This document shows positions 60,284 through 64,000 of a stretch of DNA of 64,000 nt, in pieces (the first letter of the stretch is position 1; every line of letters starts with the position of its first letter). The translations under genes were made by a program, and so were the position numbers. Source of the DNA: UBA7672 sp038326205 (GTDB taxonomy: Bacteria > Pseudomonadota > Alphaproteobacteria > Caulobacterales > Hyphomonadaceae); contig JBBQJV010000013.1 in assembly GCA_038326205.1 (NCBI GenBank), forward strand, positions 1-64,000, written 5' to 3'. The notes below the pieces were generated by a model. It was not told where the DNA came from. It worked only from the letters and a program-made list of their open reading frames with translations, and did not search any database.

Positions 60284-60933
60284 AATTTTTGCTGATGATC
60301 CTTGCCGTGGCGCTCGCCCCGGTGCTGGGAACGGGGCGGGCGATGGCCCAGCCGTGGAAGCCTGCCAACGGTGAGAGGCTGGCGTTCGATGTGCTGCGCG
60401 ATGGCGGGGCGCTGGGCACGCATGTGGTGAGCTTCGCACGCGATGGTGACACGCTGACGGTGAAGACGGCGGTGGCGCTGAAAGTGGATTTCGGACCGAT
60501 CACCTTCTTCGACTACGCGCATGACGTCACTGAGAGATACATGCGAGACAAGCTCACGTGGGTTGGCTCGCGCACAAAGAAGGACGGCAAGTGGCAGACA
60601 TTGGCCGCCGAAGCGGTCGAGGGCGGCGTCAATGTGAAGGGGTCCGGATACAAGGGAGTGCTTAAAGGCCTGGTGATCCCGTCGACACACTGGAATGCGG
60701 ACGAGATGAAACAGGCAGCTATGTTCTCGACAGAGACCGGCAAGATGTTGCCGATGAAGGTGGTCGATCGCGGCATAGAACCGATCAAGGCCGGCGGAGC
60801 GACGATCGATGCGCGCCGCTACGATGTGACGTCAGAATTGAATGCCAGCTTCTGGTACGATGCGAGCGGCCGCTGGGTGAAATGCGCGTTCGTCGCCGAA
60901 GGCTCGAAGATCGAATATGTGCTGCGGAAGTAG
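60280..60933 (+). CDS. DUF6134-like secreted protein
   Basis: 217 residues from the ATG at 60280 (4-base overlap). Signal peptide ending A-M-A-Q near 24. Beta-rich body: L-A-F-D-V-L-R-D-G-G-A-L-G-T-H-V-V, W-V-G-S-R-T-K-K-D-G-K-W, I-D-A-R-R-Y-D-V-T-S, W-Y-D-A-S-G-R-W-V-K, a lipid-binding-like pattern typical of this family. Co-translated with the ChrR-like gene. Function unknown. Confidence 0.72.
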   Translation: MKFLLMILAVALAPVLGTGRAMAQPWKPANGERLAFDVLRDGGALGTHVVSFARDGDTLTVKTAVALKVDFGPITFFDYAHDVTERYMRDKLTWVGSRTKKDGKWQTLAAEAVEGGVNVKGSGYKGVLKGLVIPSTHWNADEMKQAAMFSTETGKMLPMKVVDRGIEPIKAGGATIDARRYDVTSELNASFWYDASGRWVKCAFVAEGSKIEYVLRK

Positions 60934-61089
60934 CAACACTGATTAGATAGTGCGGACGGTCTGGTTTCTTAACCTTGCGGTCCTTTCACGTCATCAACTC
61001 AGCGGAACCGCATCTTGCAGCGGCGCGTTGGGTTTGGGAGCGATCGGCGCCCTTCGGCTGGGGCCGATCAATTCTCACGTGCGATCAGG

Positions 61090-61593
61090 ATGCGCACGTT
61101 GAAATGGACGCTTCCAGTGCCGTACCGTATCGCAATGATTGCCGCCGCGCTTTGCGCATCGATGATGGCCGTAGCGCCCGCGCATGCTGCCGGAGTGGAA
61201 GTAGGCCCGCTAACGTGCGTTGTCGAAGCGGGGTAGGGCTATGTACGCGGCTTGCAGGAAGACCTGAACTGCGTGTTCAAGTCGGCGACAAACGGCACGA
61301 TCGCGAAATATACCGGCGATGTCACCCAGGCTCGGCATGGATGTCGGCTAAACCAACGCTGGTGTGATGATCTGGAGCGTCATTGCGCTGTCGAAAGACA
61401 AGCCGGCAGATGCGCTTGAAGGCATGTATGGCGGCGTCACCGCCGGCGCCACTGCGGTGGTTGGCGGCGACCTCAACATTGGGTTGGCGGTCTCGACAAG
61501 TTGATCACGCTTCAGCCGATCAGCGTCGAAGGCAATACCGGTCTCTCGGTGACCGTCGCCATCGACGCGATGCAGCTGCGCCAAGAGAAGTAA
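61090..61593 (+). pseudogene. DUF992 secreted protein, several lesions
   Basis: The ATG at 61090 opens a signal peptide (ending A-H-A) and then G-V-E-V-G-P-L-T-C-V-V-E-A-G, the family's N-terminus; the next codon is TAG (61234) where W is usual before G-Y. The frame goes on to Y-T-G-D-V-T-Q and shifts near 61330. In the second frame a TAA replaces a Tyr codon before T-N-A-G-V-M-I-W-S-V. The frame shifts back near 61485 to give L-I-T-L-Q-P-I-S-V-E-G-N-T-G-L and the normal stop. DUF992 proteins are small periplasmic proteins of alphaproteobacteria. Confidence 0.82.
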
Positions 61594-61750
61594 CGCTGCA
61601 ATAAAGTTCGCGCATTCCTTGCGCGATGAAGACGGCGGATTCTCATGGGGTCCGCCATTTCTATTCACCACCGGCGCGGTTGACTGGATTTCCCCCGGGG
61701 TATTGTCTCGCCTCCAAGGTGACGCCTGATCACCGCAACGGGAGAGACAC

Positions 61751-63364
61751 ATGGCTTCGCAACCTGATGCAATGAATCGGCGCGCGCTCATGACGGGTGG
61801 CCTGAGCCTGTTCGGCGCGGCAGCGCTGGCGGGACCTGCGCATGCGGTGAAAGAGGCGGAACTGTTTCCGTTGGCAGAAACCCAGTATGGCAAGATTCGC
61901 GGTATCACATGGTCTGGAATTCATGCGTTCAAGGGCGTGCCGTATGGCGCGAACACGGCGGGCAAGAACCGCTGGATGCCGCCCAGGGCGCCGGCAAGCT
62001 GGAAGGGCGAGAGGGAGTGCTTCGACTACGGTATGATCTCGCCGCAGGTCACGACGGACCGGCGCTCTGAATATTCCTCGCTGATCATGTGGGACAGGCA
62101 TGTCGGCGGCATGGGCGAGGACATGCTGACGCTGAATCTCTGGTCGCGGGTGGTGAAGGACGATGGCGGCAAGCGGCCGGTGTTCGTGTCGTTCCATGGC
62201 GGCGGGTATACGACCGGCTCGGGCAACGCGCCGGGCTTCGATGGCGATCCGCTGGTGCGGTATGATGATGTCGTCGTGGTGACGGTGAACCATCGGCTTG
62301 GCGCGATGGGGTATCTAAACCTAGTTGATGCGGGCGCGCCGAAGGACTTCATCCATGCGGGCAGCGTGGGCCTTTACGATCTAGTTGCTTCATTGAAGTG
62401 GGTGAAGGCGAACATCGCAAACTTTGGTGGCGATCCTTCGCGTGTGTTCATCTTCGGACAGTCGGGCGGCGGGGCGAAGTCATCCTCGATCTATTCGATG
62501 GCGTCGGCGAAGGGACTTTTCTCGCGCGCAGCCATCCAGTCGGGCTCGAGCATTCGCGGGCAGACGCGCGATACGTCCGTGGAGACGACGCGCAAAGTGA
62601 TGGCGGAGCTGGGCGTCACCAAGGCAGAGAAGCTCGTGGATGTGCCGTGGCGCCAACTGCTGGCGGCGCAACAAACCGTGCCCGGCGCCTATTCGCCTGT
62701 CGTGGTCGAGGGGACGGATTACAACCGGCACCCGTTTGATCCCGACGCACCACCTGCGTCCAAGGATGTACCGCTTATTGTTTCGTACACGGCGGACGAT
62801 GCCGCCCTGCGCCTGACGAATTTCGACATCGATGCGGCGGGCGTGAAGGCGGAGGCGGCCAAGCGCTATGGCGCGGGGAATGCGGAGCGAATCTACAACG
62901 CCTATCGGGCCGAGTATCCGGAGATCACGCCCTATCTACTCAATGCGCGCATTCTCACCGACACCGCGAATGCGCGGTCGGTCGCCAAGCAGCTGGAACT
63001 GAAGGCGGCGCAGGGCGGAGCGGCGTGCTGGCAGTATATCTGGGAGTGGAAGTCGAAGGGCATGGATGGGAAGTTCGGCGCCGTTCACGGCATTGATGTG
63101 CAGTTCTCTTTCCACAATCCGCGCGGGCCGCTGGAAGGCGGTGCGCCGATGGAAGCGCGCATCATGTCGGACAGGTTTGCCTCGGCGTGGGTGGCGTTCG
63201 CCAAGAACGGCGATCCGAACAACGCCGCGATTCCTGATTGGCCGAAATGGGATGCGGACAAGCGCACGGCTATGATCTTCGACATCAACGCGCGGGCTGA
63301 GGTGAACCCGCATTCACGGCTCCGGGAGCTGTGGGACGCAGTGGGCCCGGCGCAAGGTGCTTGA
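61751..63364 (+). CDS. Carboxylesterase type B, Tat-exported
   Basis: 537 residues. Tat-like signal N-R-R-A-L-M-T-G-G with a hydrophobic run and A-H-A. Alpha/beta-hydrolase: oxyanion H-G-G-G-Y near 155, E-D-M-L-T-L-N-L-W near 124, nucleophile Ser238 in F-G-Q-S-G-G-G, C-terminal His probably in H-G-I-D (about 443). Esterases of this group act on small esters or lipids; substrate unknown. A 157-base gap separates it from the DUF992 remains. Confidence 0.88.
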   Translation: MASQPDAMNRRALMTGGLSLFGAAALAGPAHAVKEAELFPLAETQYGKIRGITWSGIHAFKGVPYGANTAGKNRWMPPRAPASWKGERECFDYGMISPQVTTDRRSEYSSLIMWDRHVGGMGEDMLTLNLWSRVVKDDGGKRPVFVSFHGGGYTTGSGNAPGFDGDPLVRYDDVVVVTVNHRLGAMGYLNLVDAGAPKDFIHAGSVGLYDLVASLKWVKANIANFGGDPSRVFIFGQSGGGAKSSSIYSMASAKGLFSRAAIQSGSSIRGQTRDTSVETTRKVMAELGVTKAEKLVDVPWRQLLAAQQTVPGAYSPVVVEGTDYNRHPFDPDAPPASKDVPLIVSYTADDAALRLTNFDIDAAGVKAEAAKRYGAGNAERIYNAYRAEYPEITPYLLNARILTDTANARSVAKQLELKAAQGGAACWQYIWEWKSKGMDGKFGAVHGIDVQFSFHNPRGPLEGGAPMEARIMSDRFASAWVAFAKNGDPNNAAIPDWPKWDADKRTAMIFDINARAEVNPHSRLRELWDAVGPAQGA

Positions 63365-63383
63365 GACGGTTGTCTGACTGGTG

Positions 63384-63704
63384 TTAGGCGTCGCTCGCGA
63401 GCTTGAGCCCGACCATGCCGGCGACGATGAGCAGGGCGGAGCCGATGCGCAGGGGCGAGGCGGCTTCGCCCAGAACGACGATGCCGAGTACGAATGCGCC
63501 GAAGGCGCCAATGCCGGTCCAGATGACGTAGGCGGTGCCGAGCGGCAGCGACTTCATTGCCATCGACAGCACGATGAAGCTGGCGATCATCGCAACGACG
63601 GCGATGGTGGCTTCGACTGGCTTGGTGAGATTGTTCGAAACTTTCAACATGTAGGCCCAGAGGACTTCGAGAAGTCCGGCGGCGCCGAGAAATACCCAGG
63701 CCAT
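63384..63704 (-). CDS. gdx: SugE/Gdx-type SMR exporter
   Basis: 106 residues from the ATG at 63704 (GGAGGG upstream). Four membrane helices; Glu13 in helix 1 (G-L-L-E-V-L-W-A), M-K-S-L-P-L-G-T-A-Y-V-I-W-T-G-I-G-A and L-G-E-A, the SugE/Gdx pattern rather than EmrE. Gdx proteins export guanidinium in exchange for protons as antiparallel dimers. No guanidine riboswitch was recognised in the 148 bases between it and recO. Confidence 0.88.
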   Translation of the reverse strand: MAWVFLGAAGLLEVLWAYMLKVSNNLTKPVEATIAVVAMIASFIVLSMAMKSLPLGTAYVIWTGIGAFGAFVLGIVVLGEAASPLRIGSALLIVAGMVGLKLASDA

Positions 63705-63852
63705 GCGGCCCTCCAGTTCAGGTCGGGGCGTCCCGGTTGATTGCCCAGATGGGGGAGGTCGTCCTCGCTGTCCGCGATGTGGGACAGGATGAAGCAAACG
63801 TCAACGCACAGCAGGGCGTTGCGTTCTGGCGGCGTCGGCCTATCCCTCGCGC

Positions 63853-64000
63853 ATGGCCGAATGGACGGACCGCGCGATATCGCTGGGCTTGAGGCGTTTC
63901 GGGGAGACCGGGGCGATCCTTGAGGTGTTTGCGCGCGAAAGAGGGCGTCGCAACGGGATGGTCTATGGCGGATCGAGCCGGACCAAGCGGGCGCCGATGC
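63853..64000 (+). CDS. recO: DNA repair protein RecO (3' end outside window)
   Basis: ATG at 63853; 49 complete codons run to the edge. M-A-E-W-T-D-R-A-I-S-L-G-L-R-R-F-G-E, then L-E-V-F-A-R-E-R-G-R-R-N-G-M-V and G-G-S-S-R, the N-terminal OB domain of RecO. It works with RecF and RecR to load RecA. Divergent from the SMR gene. Confidence 0.85.
   Translation, partial: MAEWTDRAISLGLRRFGETGAILEVFARERGRRNGMVYGGSSRTKRAPM

Noticed and set aside
1..64000. CRISPR array, tRNA, rRNA or insertion sequence
   Set aside because: No regular spaced repeats, no tRNA-like cloverleaf with a T-loop motif, no transposase motif was seen on either strand.

Overview
The window is a GC-rich stretch of an alphaproteobacterial chromosome. 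A ChpT-type histidine phosphotransferase, GANTC-dense intergenic DNA (the CcrM methylation site), a possible CtrA-like box and several families named below point to the Caulobacterales/Hyphomonadaceae neighbourhood; this placement is inferred from gene content only. There are no rRNA, tRNA, phage, transposase or CRISPR signals. Genes sit close together on both strands, and both ends cut a gene (an M23 peptidase on the left, recO on the right).

Layout. 1-5.1 kb: M23 endopeptidase, then a ydbH-ynbE-ydbL operon (intermembrane lipid-transport type). 5.2-8.3 kb: chpT followed by a decayed chemotaxis operon. cheY and cheR are intact, cheW has lost its 5' part and is frameshifted, cheB is reduced to its two ends, cheA is absent, and a Sel1-repeat gene behind them carries a stop codon. 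8.4-24 kb: mixed housekeeping genes (PI-PLC-like phosphodiesterase, fbp, soluble transhydrogenase sthA, acyl-CoA ligase, ZntB/CorA transporter, tlyA, aroC, APC permease, SDR, pdxH). 24-34 kb: an accessory zone with a truncated cyclase, a tiny Lys/Ala/Pro peptide gene, tsaC, three YceI modules (one fused to cytochrome b561), three copies of GTCAT-bounded palindromic repeats, a trypsin-like protease with a broken paralogue of its N-terminal domain, and more broken genes. 34-42 kb: lepB, a histidine phosphatase, and the isoprenoid block xseB-ispA-dxs. 42.8-58 kb: an exopolysaccharide locus (three glycosyltransferases, Wzy-like polymerase, Wza-like exporter, beta-barrel protein, Wzc-type tyrosine kinase, PssY-type initiating sugar transferase) interrupted by metC and sseA. 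58-64 kb: cysK, a ChrR-like protein without its zinc cysteines, a DUF6134-like protein, a DUF992 pseudogene, a carboxylesterase, a SugE/Gdx exporter and the start of recO.

How the genes work together. PssY would start the repeat unit on undecaprenyl phosphate, the GT2/GT4 enzymes extend it, Wzy polymerises it, and the Wza-like protein, beta-barrel protein and Wzc export it and control chain length. No Wzx flippase is visible here. cysK, metC and sseA form a scattered sulfur amino-acid group. xseB, ispA and dxs form the usual alphaproteobacterial isoprenoid block, which feeds the undecaprenyl carrier.

The strongest unusual theme is decay: eight broken genes in 64 kb, most with one or a few simple lesions (single in-frame stop, small frameshift, internal deletion), plus five short duplications, two of which copy a ribosome binding site. 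The second theme is dispersed, hairpin-forming intergenic DNA, including a 100-bp element found twice, 44 kb apart and in opposite orientation. I did not find a clear new defence or biosynthetic system. The best leads are the decayed chemotaxis operon, the 100-bp element, the protease and its paralogue, and the YceI cluster.
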